This document shows, piece after piece, positions 33,201-41,735 of a stretch of 64,000 nt of DNA. Positions within the stretch are counted from its first letter, which is position 1. Each line of letters begins with the position of its first letter. The position numbers and the translations under genes are program-made. Source of the stretch: Lytechinus variegatus (Eukaryota > Echinodermata > Echinoidea > Temnopleuroida > Toxopneustidae). Where the stretch lies: assembly GCF_018143015.1 (NCBI RefSeq), contig NC_054748.1:11832967-11896966 (forward strand), read 5' to 3'. The notes below the pieces were generated by a model. The model searched no databases and had not been told where the DNA came from. It was given only the letters and a program-made list of their open reading frames with translations.

Positions 33201-35826
33201 AACTCATTTCCAATCGTTAATTTTAGCATACAGGAAAATTTGCTTTTGACTGGTACTGATGTCTAATTCTATTTACCAGTCATGGTTTTAAGATGAGGAT
33301 GGTTTGTCAAATAACAAGATCCACATCACTTTCTTATAAAACAAATAATGCACATGTTTTGAGATGAAGATGGTTTATCAAATAATAAGAATCCACATCA
33401 CTGTCCTATAAAACACATCACCAAATACCCTTGACTATGGTATTCTAATGACTGATACTGATATCTAATTCTATTTACCAGTCTTGGTTTTGAGATGAGG
33501 ATGGTTTTATCAAATAATAAGAATCCACATCACTGTCCCTATAAAACAAATAATGCACATGTTTTGAGATGAGGATGGTTTATCAAATAATAAGAATCCA
33601 CATCACTGTCCTATAAAACACATCACCAAATACCCTTGACTATGGTATTCTATTGACTGATACTGATATCTAATTCTATTTACCAGTCTTGGTTTTGAGA
33701 TGAGGATGGTTTTATCAAATAATCAGGATCCACATCACTGTCTTATAAAACAAATAATGCACATGTTTTGAGATGAAGATGGTTTATCAAATAATAAGAA
33801 TCCACATCACTGTCTTATAAAACACATCACCAAATACCCTTGACTATGGTATTCTATTGACTGGTACTGATATCTAATTCTATTTACCAGTCTTGGTTTT
33901 GAGATGAGGATGGTTTGTCAAATAACAAGATCCACATCACTGTCTTATAAAACAAATAATGCACATGTTTTGAGATGAAGATGGTTTATCAAATAATAAG
34001 AATCCACATCACTGTCCTATAAAACACATCACCAAATACCCTTGACTATGGTATTCTATTGACTGATACTGATATCTAATTCTATTTACCAGTCTTGGTT
34101 TTGAGATGAGGATGGTTTTATCAAATAATCAGGATCCACATCACTGTCTTATAAAACATATAATACACAGGTTTTGAGATGAGGATGGTTTTATCAAATA
34201 ATCAGGATCCACATCACTGTCTAACATGTACACATCATTTAGCTTGACATTTACAAAATTACACCTATTAACTTTGAAATTGCCTCCACCTCAATGTGTT
34301 AGAACTGTACCAGAGGTACCTTGTGTGTATAATTCTTACTATTGCCCTCAATGATGTGTATTATTTATATACTATTTCATGGAATACAGTCTCCCAATTT
34401 TCAAATTCTTTTCAGGGTTGAAGAGACTGAAGGAAGGATGTTTGACTTATGTTCCTGGTACAGGATCAGCGATGACAGGTGACCTTGGACATGACCTTGC
34501 CAGTGGCCTTGATTTTGACCTTGCTGATGTAGAGGTTGTAGGAATTCAATCAGCCTCAGGCTCAGGTATGTCTGATATGATTCTTAACATCATTGTCATG
34601 TATATTCATGATCAGTTCATTGTCTTACATATTCATGATCATTAGATCATTGTCATGCATATTCATGATCAGTAGTTCATTGTCATATCCTAGGACCTGT
34701 ATTAAGACAAAAGACAGTATTCTTTGTAAAAAGCCAAATGGGGCGATTCCATGCTAGAAAAATCAGTCATTTTCACAACACTTTTCAACCTGATGTCCAA
34801 ACAAACAAGGAACTTCAATTTTTGGGGGTGATATTAAAGTACTACTGGGTAGTCATGAAAAAAAATGACAACCAACAAAAATACTTTCCATCGATGAATT
34901 AGATGTTGCGCGTTGTACTGGATGTTTCTGAGTCCCATACGACACACAACATTTTCACCTTTAATTCACTCGTACTCAAATACTTTTTATTGGTTATCAG
35001 CTTTTCACATCACTACCCACATTTACTTTATCATTGACAAAAACTTTAATTTTTGCCAAAATGTACCGTATGCCGGGGGTCTGGAGTTTACATACTCAAA
35101 TTATTTTTTGATGGGGGCGTGCCTCACAAAACTCTGAAATGGGGGTCTAAGGAACTGAAGAAAAGGGTAAAATTACGGGGTCTTGGGAACTAAATATATA
35201 CCGAGCAGTGTGAAAAACAGGGTCTAAGGAAAGGGATCGCGGCACTGCAAATACGTTGCACCATATAGCGCTGTGCATGCACTCACCATGCGTAGAGCAG
35301 CTACTAGTTATTATGTAGGGAGTTGCGAAGACATATGTGCATCTCTCGCATGCGGTGCTCGCGCTGGACAATTTTGGTAGGTCTGGAGAACTGAGATGTC
35401 TCGTAACGGGGTCTTGCGAGCGGGGCTGGGCAGCTTCTGAACTGAACTTTTGTCAATCGGAGTATCTAGAGAACTGAAAATTGGGTCTAAAAAAGGGGGT
35501 CATCAAAGCGGCATGTCCCCGTACCACCAATATATGTGAGTGCCCCCTCCGGGACCGTATGACACCTATGGAATCACCCCATGTAGTCATTTGGGCCTCT
35601 AAGATTATTGATACTACAAATGAACTCACCATTATATTTCATTACTGTTGTAGAAACTTTGCTTCTTTTATCAGATGAATCACTTGAATCACTGATGAGG
35701 TCATTCCATGTCAGCGTCAAGAACTCTGATTGGTTGAAAGAGAATACAGCAGACAAATGGAAGAGAGAGAATCCTGAGCTTGCCGAGGCTTGGATAAAAG
35801 AAATTAACAAGTTACCTTCAGAATGA
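21189..35826 (+). CDS. ACCS: ACC-synthase-like PLP aminotransferase (ACCS family), whole 13-exon model
   Basis: Coding exons: 21189-21257, 21611-21670, 24179-24322, 24827-24893, 25135-25232, 27050-27127, 28524-28624, 29846-29987, 30888-31029, 31334-31476, 32709-32862, 34416-34565 and 35654-35826; 506 codons plus stop with every phase matching. It is a fold-type I PLP enzyme of the animal 1-aminocyclopropane-1-carboxylate-synthase-like group; animal members are not established ethylene-pathway enzymes and their substrate is unclear. Visible motifs: LTSAQNRLC (28-36), SPSPMYGG (118-125), NPTNPLG (183-189), VIDEIYL with D214 and Y217 for the PLP ring, SFGKD with the Schiff-base lysine K253, and EPGWFR with the carboxylate-binding R387. 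Histidine 261 (NGCHCG) stands where GxRxG arginine is usual. Residues from about 410 on form an extension not seen in the human protein as I know it. The first exon is the least certain. Confidence 0.88.
21611..21670 (+). CDS. ACCS: ACCS-like gene, exon 2
   Basis: It starts GIITLTSAQNRLCGD, the counterpart of the family's GIINLGTSENKLC. The acceptor TTTACAG and donor GTATGA flank 20 codons, phase 0. Confidence 0.8.
22295..22984 (+). promoter_or_regulatory. Five perfect DR1 nuclear-receptor half-site pairs
   Basis: AGGTCAAAGGTCA, the direct-repeat-1 site bound by RXR/HNF4/COUP-TF-type receptors, occurs exactly at 22295-22307, 22487-22499, 22651-22663, 22814-22826 and 22972-22984. Most copies have a further AGGGTCA half-site about 7 bases on. 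They are part of the transposon repeat; regulatory use is not shown. Confidence 0.6.
23045..23520. mobile_element. Nested AGGCGGTTTCAAACCGCCT MITE
   Basis: The left end AGGCGGTTTCAAACCGCC TCGA is mirrored at the right by TCGAGGCGGTCTGAAACCACC T. The left end is itself a perfect hairpin. The element interrupts the host element's ATCTCTGTAAG, whose intact form is seen at 23694 and 23871, with a 2-3 base CT or TCT duplication. The interior holds repeated GGTATTTTC / TTACGAGAACTTT blocks. Confidence 0.8.
23520..24000 (+). repeat. 177-base tandem triplication of the DR1-element tail
   Basis: The unit from CTGTAAGTTTATTGGTCTAG through GCAGGTGAGACGGCC to CATCATATCT repeats with starts near 23521, 23698 and 23875. 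The first two units are almost identical and the third stops after CGCGTGATGC. High identity implies a recent event. The duplicated unit includes the element's right terminus. Confidence 0.85.
24001..24112 (-). mobile_element. tRNA-derived SINE fragment, minus strand
   Basis: Read on the minus strand: GGTCCAGTGGTTAGAGCATT (box A) and GAGTTCGAATCCCACC (box B) with a CAT loop. The 5' end does not pair with the 3' CTCTGCC as a real tRNA acceptor stem would, so it is a SINE head rather than a tRNA gene. Confidence 0.6.
24179..24322 (+). CDS. ACCS: ACCS-like gene, exon 3
   Basis: 48 codons covering the YQDCQGMPAFRKATADFF segment (family pattern Y.D..G...LR.A.A.F). Acceptor TTGACAG, donor GTAATT. 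It sits about 70 bases after a tRNA-type SINE. Confidence 0.88.
24827..24893 (+). CDS. ACCS: ACCS-like gene, exon 4
   Basis: It encodes LRICNGLTALLDVIAYTLCD, the NG..A.....A..L segment that contacts PLP phosphate. Phase 1 donor GTAAAT. A CT-rich microsatellite lies directly before the acceptor. Confidence 0.88.
25135..25232 (+). CDS. ACCS: ACCS-like gene, exon 5
   Basis: It contains TILSPSPMYGGIMRDV, where Y123 corresponds to the family's active-site tyrosine in PTPYYGG. Acceptor TTTGCAG, donor GTATTA. Confidence 0.88.
25388..25513 (+). repeat. Tandem duplication of the TTAA-element left end and flank
   Basis: The segment AATAATGTACCTGCAAGCAT through CATTTAACTCTATATAGCC recurs about 80 bases later in front of the complete element. 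The first copy contains only the left terminus of the element. Confidence 0.6.
25514..26339. mobile_element. TTAA-flanked MITE, piggyBac-like
   Basis: The ends CCCTATATAGCCCGGG and CCCGGGCTATATAGGG are exact inverted repeats, flanked on both sides by TTAA (25510-25513, 26340-26343). TTAA duplication with ends starting CCC is the hallmark of piggyBac transposons. Subterminal GGGGGGGCCTATTAGACCCCC and GGGGGGCCTTTTAGGACCC also mirror. The 826-base interior has no transposase. It lies in intron 5 of the ACCS-like gene. Confidence 0.8.
27050..27127 (+). CDS. ACCS: ACCS-like gene, exon 6
   Basis: 26 codons, PRSEGDEPYKLTVHHLETSY and onwards to EEAIKQ, matching the family's FQLTVEKLE...REA region. 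The acceptor ATAAAG lacks a good pyrimidine tract; the donor is GTCAGT. Confidence 0.8.
27655..27843 (-). mobile_element. tRNA-derived SINE, minus strand
   Basis: Minus-strand head GTTGGTAGAGCATCTGTC and GGTCGGGGGTTCAAATCCCA supply boxes A and B. The body then runs to the left for about 120 bases. It lies in intron 6 of the ACCS-like gene. Confidence 0.6.
27904..28471. mobile_element. Second complete fold-back element
   Basis: AAAGGACAAGTCCACCCCAA at the left is mirrored by TATGGACTTGACCTTT at the right, and the arms share the blocks of the 20019-20625 copy (AAGTTATGACATTTTAAAGT, TGACGTCATCCACTCACTAT). The arms differ from each other more than in the 20019 copy, so it is probably older. Confidence 0.75.
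28524..28624 (+). CDS. ACCS: ACCS-like gene, exon 7
   Basis: It carries VKALFLVNPTNPLGTVYS with N186, the PLP O3' contact. Phase 2 donor GTAAGT, acceptor TTTCTCAG. Confidence 0.92.
28662..28854 (+). mobile_element. LINE 3' fragment (ORF2 C-terminus, RTE/CR1-like)
   Basis: An open frame from 28669 reads TGKIEDKRGRGRIWMNWM, then LELIQTAKNRDLWYAMIAYI and RYGT before a stop. This is the familiar end of non-LTR reverse-transcriptase ORFs (GKIEGKRGRGRQR...W...RRYGT). Only the last 60 codons remain, in intron 7 of the ACCS-like gene, same strand. Confidence 0.75.
29846..29987 (+). CDS. ACCS: ACCS-like gene, exon 8 (Schiff-base lysine)
   Basis: It contains HIVIDEIYLCSVYDD and ends with FLYSFGK; the last codon is the PLP-binding lysine, so the intron falls directly behind the catalytic residue. 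Donor GTAAGA. Confidence 0.92.
30350..30617 (+). mobile_element. tRNA-derived SINE, copy 2
   Basis: Box A GTGGTCTAGTAGTTCTGAC, box B GGTTCGAATCC, the common body CTGCACTCGACCCACGTGAGG, and a short TTATTATTAT tail. It lies in intron 8 of the ACCS-like gene. Confidence 0.85.
30888..31029 (+). CDS. ACCS: ACCS-like gene, exon 9
   Basis: It starts DFSFNGCHCGVLYSWNK, where H261 replaces the usual arginine of the G-x-R-x-G motif. Phase 1 donor GTAAAT. Confidence 0.9.
31334..31476 (+). CDS. ACCS: ACCS-like gene, exon 10
   Basis: It encodes EWLHNVYFKTSYERLREAR and the conserved PTAGFYIWADF (family GAGFFIWVDL). A short downstream copy of its donor region (GTAATAGTAGAA twice, at 31477 and 31510) is visible in the intron. 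Confidence 0.92.
32709..32862 (+). CDS. ACCS: ACCS-like gene, exon 11
   Basis: It contains GVSILPSSGFYGNEPGWFR with R387, the residue that binds the substrate carboxylate. Acceptor CCTCCAG after a C/T-rich tract, donor GTTTGT, phase 1. Confidence 0.92.
33250..34215 (+). repeat. About 203-base minisatellite in ACCS-like intron 11
   Basis: Units begin with CTGRTACTGATATCTAATTC at 33250, 33452, 33657, 33861 and 34063, a period of 202-205 bases. Each unit contains two copies of a shorter block (TTTTGAGATGAGGATGGTTT, then AATCCACATCACTGTC), so the array has two repeat levels. The units are highly similar. Confidence 0.9.
34416..34565 (+). CDS. ACCS: ACCS-like gene, exon 12
   Basis: It begins GLKRLKEG, the end of the family's small domain, then reads a Gly/Asp-rich linker (TGDLGHDLASGLDFDLADVE). 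It is phase 1 at both ends. The acceptor TTTTCAG and donor GTATGT are good. Confidence 0.8.
34566..35653. other. ACCS-like intron 12 with an old repeat piece
   Basis: From about 35050 to 35570 there is a repeat-like region with many GGGGGTCTAAGGAACTGA-type phrases (GGGTCTAAGG, GGGGTCTTG, GGAGAACTGA) ending in CCCCCTCCGGGACCGTATGA. The outer phrases CGTATGCCGGGGG and CCCCTCCGGGACCGTATG are roughly inverted. It is probably a decayed DNA element; the superfamily is unclear. Confidence 0.4.
35654..35826 (+). CDS. ACCS: ACCS-like gene, exon 13 and stop
   Basis: 57 codons rich in charged residues and tryptophan (SDWLKENTADKWKRENPELA) end at TGA 35824-35826. The acceptor GTTGTAG fits the phase-1 entry. 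It looks coding but I find no known domain; it extends the enzyme beyond the usual end. Confidence 0.7.
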
Positions 35827-35864
35827 GAGCGCATTCCTTGTATTTCTGACTTATATTTCGAATG

Positions 35865-36823
35865 CCATGCCCTTGCCCATGTGAGGGTACGATCACTCGG
35901 ACATGTGAAAGTAAATGCTTGTCTCGACTCTAAACTCAAGCACAGCAAAGTTGGACTCAGAAAAATCAATTACATGCACAAACGTAACAGGTTGGACTGA
36001 AGTTCATGATGCAAACACTACTCCTGTCAAACAGAAGAAGCTGGTGAAAAACGAATGCAAAAAAAAATTGTCTCCAAGTTTTGGCATTCCCACATTAAAA
36101 ACCTTGTAGTTCAGGGAAAACTACTGGAACTTAATGTTTTGGAGGGAAACAAAACAACCTGGAAGACTTTTGCTTGCAATCTACCAGAACGGGTTGCAAA
36201 ATTCTTATTCAATGCCTCTTGTGACACTCTTAATACAAATGTCAACCTGAGTAGATGGGGAAAAAGATCCAAAGAAAAGAAAAGTTCTAAATGTAACAAT
36301 CGTGAAACTCTTCATCATGTCTTAAACCATTGTCAAGTTTCACTAGACCAAGGTAGATACACCTGGCGTCACATTAATTTGCTTAATTATATTCGCTCAT
36401 TTGTGTCAAGCGGGATAGAGAGAGGATTTGCTAATGACGATACTACAATTTATTGTGATCTTGGCCCCGACACTCCTAATGTTTCATGTGGCAGATCAAC
36501 TATTCCTGTTGAGTTCATGCAAACCGACCTAATTCCCAATCTCTGTATTGTCTCTAAGCAACGATGCTAATTGTTGAATTGCCTGTACCATTTGAAACCA
36601 ATATCAAGAAACCACACAACTACAAAAGTAACAAATATGCAACAATGGTCGCTGACATTGAAAGAAAAAATGTAAAAGTTGTATTTCTTCCAGTAGTTGG
36701 TTCACGTGGCTTTGTTTCGAATGACAACTTTGCAAGGCTACAAGAATTGTCATTTTGCAAAAGGCCAATCTCTCCCAATATTTTCAGCAGAGAGTTATCC
36801 AAACTCGCTATTGTGTCTTGATA
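35865..36823 (+). mobile_element. Decayed LINE 3' part with endonuclease-type ORF end
   Basis: One frame, broken by two stops near 35998 and 36010, reads LGHVKVNACLDSKLKH, then WHSHIKNLVVQGKLLEL, then a partial zinc motif CNNRETLHHVLNHC and GRYTWRH. The frame then shifts near 36564 to LIVELPVPFETN and KYATMVADIERKNVKV followed by VGSRGFVS. This order, reverse-transcriptase tail, CCHC-like finger, then a nuclease-like VELTVPFE...KY...VGSRG end, is that of LINEs with a restriction-like endonuclease (R2/NeSL/Hero type). It begins about 40 bases after the ACCS stop on the same strand. Confidence 0.65.
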
Positions 36824-38455
36824 TATAAAGCCAAGAAGAGCTCCATATTGGGAGGGTTGGCTGATAATGATTCTCTACTTTTCTCTGTCTTTCTCATTTC
36901 ATTATTATGATGCAATGTCTCTTGCCATTCTGTGTTAAATAACACACATTATATTCAATGAATTTTGTATTTATTCACTACAAACTGCAATTAAAGGTCA
37001 TCAATCATAGACTATTAGACAACTCATGAGATATATTGTCAGTGTAATTATAATCAAATTTGTTGCTTTTTTCCCATAAGCCTTAATGATGATCTTTGTA
37101 ATTTTGTGTCAAACAAAGTGTGTATTAACCTTGTTCCAGTGGATCAGGTTTTTACATGGGGAGCGGTGTGTTGGATTGCTTTGGCCTACATTGCTAGGAT
37201 TCAGTAATGAAAATCCCTGAAACTTGGCAATGAGGACTTGGTGCTCATGCCCTGCTCTCAGAGATGGTCCATACTAGGTTCTTTAGAATCGGGCCAAACA
37301 CACTTTTTTTAAATATGTACCTGCTCATGGTTTTATACACAAAATCCATGTTTAGGTTGATCAATCAGCCTACCCTTAAAGTGATTGTTTAACATTGGTT
37401 TGACTTTTAAAAAATCTGAGCTAGAAGGTCACACTTGTCACCTGTGTCTGTGATATGTTCCAAAAATGAACCCCAGAAAAAATTGCGTTCGAAAATGATT
37501 ATTTAGTGTTTCAAAAATTGAAATATAAAGTGACCGGAAACACCATCTTAATTTCATCCCATACACTTATGTGTACTATTTAGGTGTCTATAAGACGCCT
37601 ATTTACAAAATCGGGGTTTCCCTTGTAGTTTTAGCTTTTAATGGTTGTTTTCAGGGTTTATTAGTTCTAATGCATGCACTTGTACACATGTTTCATCTTG
37701 GTTTGAGAATTTTTTAAATCGGCTGCCCACAAAGTTAAACAATACCTTTAACAGACCTTCCAACCAGTACGTTTTGGCGTATTTAGTACGTTTTTGCAAC
37801 TAAAATACAGCAGTACCTTATTATTTTTCAAAATCGTAATTTATTGAGAAAAATCATCTCTATATGTGTCTATTTTATGAAACTTACACAAATATGGTTA
37901 TTAGATCAATGTAATTTCAGGTAACTTGATTTTTTTTTCAATCATTTTGTTAAAACCAGGGTGAGATATACACATGTTTCAAGGGGTTTTTTCACCTGCA
38001 AGAGCAGTGCGCATTTTAGCTTGCATTAAACTTGAGCTCCACGATGAGCAAGTGCGCCAGACATTTTGTTATGAAATACACTTTGGGGAAAAAAAACAGT
38101 TTTAATTACAGAACACAATTTTTCATTCCCAGAGGTTGGCACGTCTGCCTTAATTCCAGTTCCAGTTTAGGATGTGTTCTATTTTTAGGTCTATACTCAC
38201 AAATGCTGTTCACTCTGTAATGGTATTGACCCCCCTACCCTCCCTTGGAGATTTTAACACAAATTAATGACTGAAATATGTTTGTATATTGCCATGCATC
38301 AAGTGCAATTTTATGTTTGAGTTATTCTCTGTAAATAAACAATGTAAATGCTTTGCATTTCATATACTAGTAATGTGTTAGTTAATAAAACCCTAGTATA
38401 TTCACAATTACTGTTGTTTCACAGTCAATGTGTTAGCATTGTGGATTTATTTTGT
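36824..38455. other. Possible 3' flank of the ACCS-like gene, no gene seen
   Basis: AATAAA-type signals occur near 38334 and 38384, and an ATTAAA near 36990. No coding exon or clear repeat is visible. The ACCS transcript could end in or beyond the LINE. Confidence 0.4.
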
Positions 38456-39215
38456 GATGGATAGATGGATGGATGGATGAATGGGTGGGTGGGTGGATGG
38501 GTGGATGGATGGATAGATAGATGGATGGATGGATGGGTGGATGGATGGGTGGATGGATGGATGGATGGATGGGTGGATGGGTGGATGGATGGATGGATGG
38601 GTGGATGGATGGATGGATGGGTGGGTGGATGGGTGGATGGATGGATAGATGGATGGATGGATGGATGGATGGGTGGATGGATGGGTGGATGGATGGGTGG
38701 ATGGATGGGTGGATGGATGGGTGGGTGGATGGATGGATGGATGGATGGGTGGATGGATGGATGGATGGGTGGGTGGGTGGGTGGGTGGATGGATGGATGG
38801 ATGGATGGATGGGTTGATGGATGGATGGATGGATGGATGTGTGGGTGGGTGGTTGGGTGGATGGATAGATAGATGGATGGATGGGTGGATGGATGGATGG
38901 TTGGATGGATGGGTGGATGGATGGATGGATGGATGGATGGGTGGATGGATGGATGGATGGATGAATGGGTGGGTGGATGGATGGATGGATGGATGGGTGG
39001 ATAGATGGATGGATGGATGGGTGGATGGATGGAGATGGATGGATGGGTGGATAGATGGATGAATGGGTGGATGGATGGATGGATGGAGATGGATGGATGG
39101 ATGGAGATGGATGGATGGATGGATGAATGGGTGGGTGGATGGATGGATGGATGGGTGGATAGATGGATGGAGGGATTGGTGTATGCATGCTGGAAGGATG
39201 GATGGATGGATGAAC
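38456..39215 (+). repeat. GGAT/GGGT tandem array (about 760 bases)
   Basis: An almost uninterrupted four-base repeat, mostly GATG with GGTG variants, arranged as TGGATGGATGGGTGGATGGA. The variants form irregular higher-order blocks, including two copies of GGAGATGGATGGATGG. Because four and three are coprime, the array is open in several frames on both strands (DGWMDGWV one way, HPSIHPPI the other); these are not genes. Confidence 0.95.
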
Positions 39216-39824
39216 ATGTATAAATAGAATATTGGACAGATAGAAGGGTGCATGAACAGAGACACAATACTGATGGATGGACAGATAGGAATAGATTAAT
39301 GAAAGATGGATGGGAGATTAGAAAAATATAAGATTGATATATGGATGGAGATAGTGATTATATGCATGATGTTCTGATGGATAAACTGTTCAGTATGAGA
39401 AAGGTTGAATTAAAAAAAATGAAAAGATAGATAGATAATTGGATCCAGGAAGAGGTAAATGGGGTAATTTGGTAGATAGAAATATAAAAGCATCAGTACA
39501 CTCGAGCAATCACAGTGAGTACGACTGTCTTTATACAGTAGAGAAACTTACTGAAGGGAAACTCAACTGATCGAGCTGTACATAACCTGACATTGGGCAC
39601 TAGATGGCGCTATAGTCTTTTTCCCCTTTTGACCTATGATACTGTCGTGTGCAGTGCCCACTAATCAAAAGGAAACGAGTGACACAAGTGTAAAAGAACA
39701 ACATTTCTCTGACATTTTCAGATAATCGGCATGATGGTTAACTATTCCTTACTCAAATGAAAATTGAAAAACGGATCAATTTACATAACAAATGCCTCCC
39801 GTTATATATTTTCTTTCTTCCTTG
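39216..39824. other. Array flank with decayed GATA/GATG repeats
   Basis: Diverged ATGGATGG and ATAGATAG pieces continue to about 39480. Nothing else is recognisable. Confidence 0.4.
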
Positions 39825-40170
39825 CGGGAGCGGATCCAGGACTTCTAAAAGGAGGGGGCAGGTCCCTGTCGTGGAGGATTATTCTAATCTTACTCGAGTG
39901 CTGAGCATTGTCACAGCACCCCCACTAACAATAGATAATTATCCGTGCCCAGGTTCATGGGGGCATTTTTGTAAAGAAGAAGAAAAGAAAAATTGACAAC
40001 CCCTCCCCCCCCCCAAAAAAAAAAGGTTCTCACTAAATGGAGGTCAGTTTTTTTCCCTGGAAAATTTGAAAAGCTTAAAAAAAAAGCCCTCCCCCCCCCG
40101 AAAAAAAAATTGTGCCTCTCAAAGGGGGGAGGACACGGACCGGATGTGCCCTTACCTGGATCCGTTACTG
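39825..40170. mobile_element. Short CGGATCCAGG inverted-repeat element
   Basis: GCGGGAGCGGATCCAGG at the left and CCTGGATCCGTTACTG at the right mirror each other. Between them are poly-C/poly-A blocks (CCCCCCCCAAAAAAA) repeated. CAGNGGCGGATCCAGG-like ends recall hAT-type elements, which is inference. Related end pieces occur at 45810, 46275 and 48850. Confidence 0.55.
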
Positions 40171-40757
40171 TTTCATTGTTACTGTTTTATTTTTCACTGA
40201 AGATCTACTTCAAAATTGATGAAGACAAACATACAGTATTGGGGGAATTCAACTTTATAAATATATTGGTTAATTTAGGATAATTCAGAATAAAATCAAA
40301 TCCTACATTTCTAAGTTGGAGATTTATTGGAGATAATCAAATCAAACTAAACAAATCGAATATGATAAATATATATATTGAGGCCAAATAATGCTTAATG
40401 CATTTTCTTAGAAGTATATTAGTTCATTCAAATTTAAGCATGATAAACTTCAGACAAGTTTTTAGAAAATTGTGGAAAGTTGGTTAATGCGATTTACCAT
40501 TGTCAATATATTTCCTGAATTAATTCATATGTTTGTTTCACTTTGAAATTTCAGAACGGGATAAATATAGCCTTATGATAATTGGATAAGATCACAGTGT
40601 GAACAATATAAATAGATTGTGCCTTAAATCGTCCCTTTTAATTTTATTATTTTTTTACAAATCATAAACGAATTTACCAATTCGATTTATATTCTTTATT
40701 TCTGCCCAGCATCTTCCCTCATAGGCATGAATGAATCATAACTTCTTCCACCTTCCG

Positions 40758-41150
40758 GAAGAGCCGTGGTGTAGTGGTTCTGACTCTCGCCTTGTAAACA
40801 GAGGGTCGTGTGTTCGAATCCTTTGGCAAGGCGTTAATCCACACTTTGCCACTCTCGACCCAAGTGCTAAATGGGTACCCGGTAGGATGCGAAAGATATT
40901 GTATGTTTGATTTTGCCAGCCTGCGCCATATTGTGGCTGCGATGAATGCAAGGAATGCTCCCCAGGGAGTGGAAATTGTGCACTTTTCGTGCTTAATTGA
41001 AATCAATCCAATGACCGGGGTAATAATATGCTGTAACGCGCTTTGGGCCATTCTGGGAAAAGCGCTTTATAAAAATTGGCTATTATTATTATCATTATTA
41101 TTATTATTATTATCATTATTATTAGTATTATTATCATTATTATTATTATC
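40758..41150 (+). mobile_element. tRNA-derived SINE, copy 3 (full length)
   Basis: Head GAGCCGTGGTGTAGTGGTTC with box A, box B GTTCGAATCC, long body, and a 3' end AAAGCGCTTTATAAAAATTG followed by a TTATTATTA microsatellite. It is the longest copy here and shows the full 3' body. Confidence 0.85.
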
Positions 41151-41359
41151 ACCTTGGAATTCTGGGGTGAAAAATGGCCCCCACCGTGGGGGCCATTTTC
41201 ACAATTAAGTATCATTGATTTAAACACTCATTGCATCTGCATGAATAGGTCGTTGTATTTTACACTATATTAATTTTTCACTCATTTATAATCCAATTAG
41301 TTTTGTATAAAGGCGCATACAGATTATTTTCACGTTAGTCAATCATTCATTCCAGCACA

Positions 41360-41525
41360 CATGCATTATTTATTTATGTTTTTTTATAATCTATTCAGTC
41401 ATTTACTCTACTCCTATTTTATATATTTCTTGTTGATTTATTTATTTACTCATTTATTTACCTTTATTTATTTATTTATTTATTTATTCATTCATTCATT
41501 CATTTTTTTAATTTATCAATTTGTG
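41360..41525 (+). repeat. TTTA/ATTT microsatellite tract
   Basis: Imperfect TTTATTTATTTATTCATTCA repeats directly upstream of the next SINE. A similar tract lies at 41795-41905. Confidence 0.8.
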
Positions 41526-41527
41526 TG

Positions 41528-41735
41528 CACGTCGCGGTTTATCTCTCGCCTTCAAACAGAGGGTCGTAGGTTCGAATCCTAGTCATGGCGTATTTTCCTT
41601 CAGCAATAAATTTATTCACACTGGGTTGCAATCGACCCAGGTGAGGTGGGTACCCAGCACTAATTTCTTGAATGCACAAGCGCTTTAAGGCAGCTTGAGC
41701 TACAGCTAGGGTAATAATATTATATAACAATGCCT
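41528..41735 (+). mobile_element. tRNA-derived SINE, copy 4 (shortened)
   Basis: Box B region AGGTTCGAATCCTAG and the shared GACCCAGGTGAGG body are clear. Box A is decayed and the middle is deleted relative to copy 3. Confidence 0.75.

Noticed and set aside
33250-34215. CRISPR-like repeat array
   Set aside because: Units are about 203 bases and contiguous, there are no short repeats with unique spacers, and the region is a eukaryotic intron.
38425-39267. Long open frames on both strands (proline/histidine/serine or aspartate/glycine/tryptophan repeats)
   Set aside because: They are translations of the GGAT tetranucleotide array; a four-base repeat without stop words is open in every frame.
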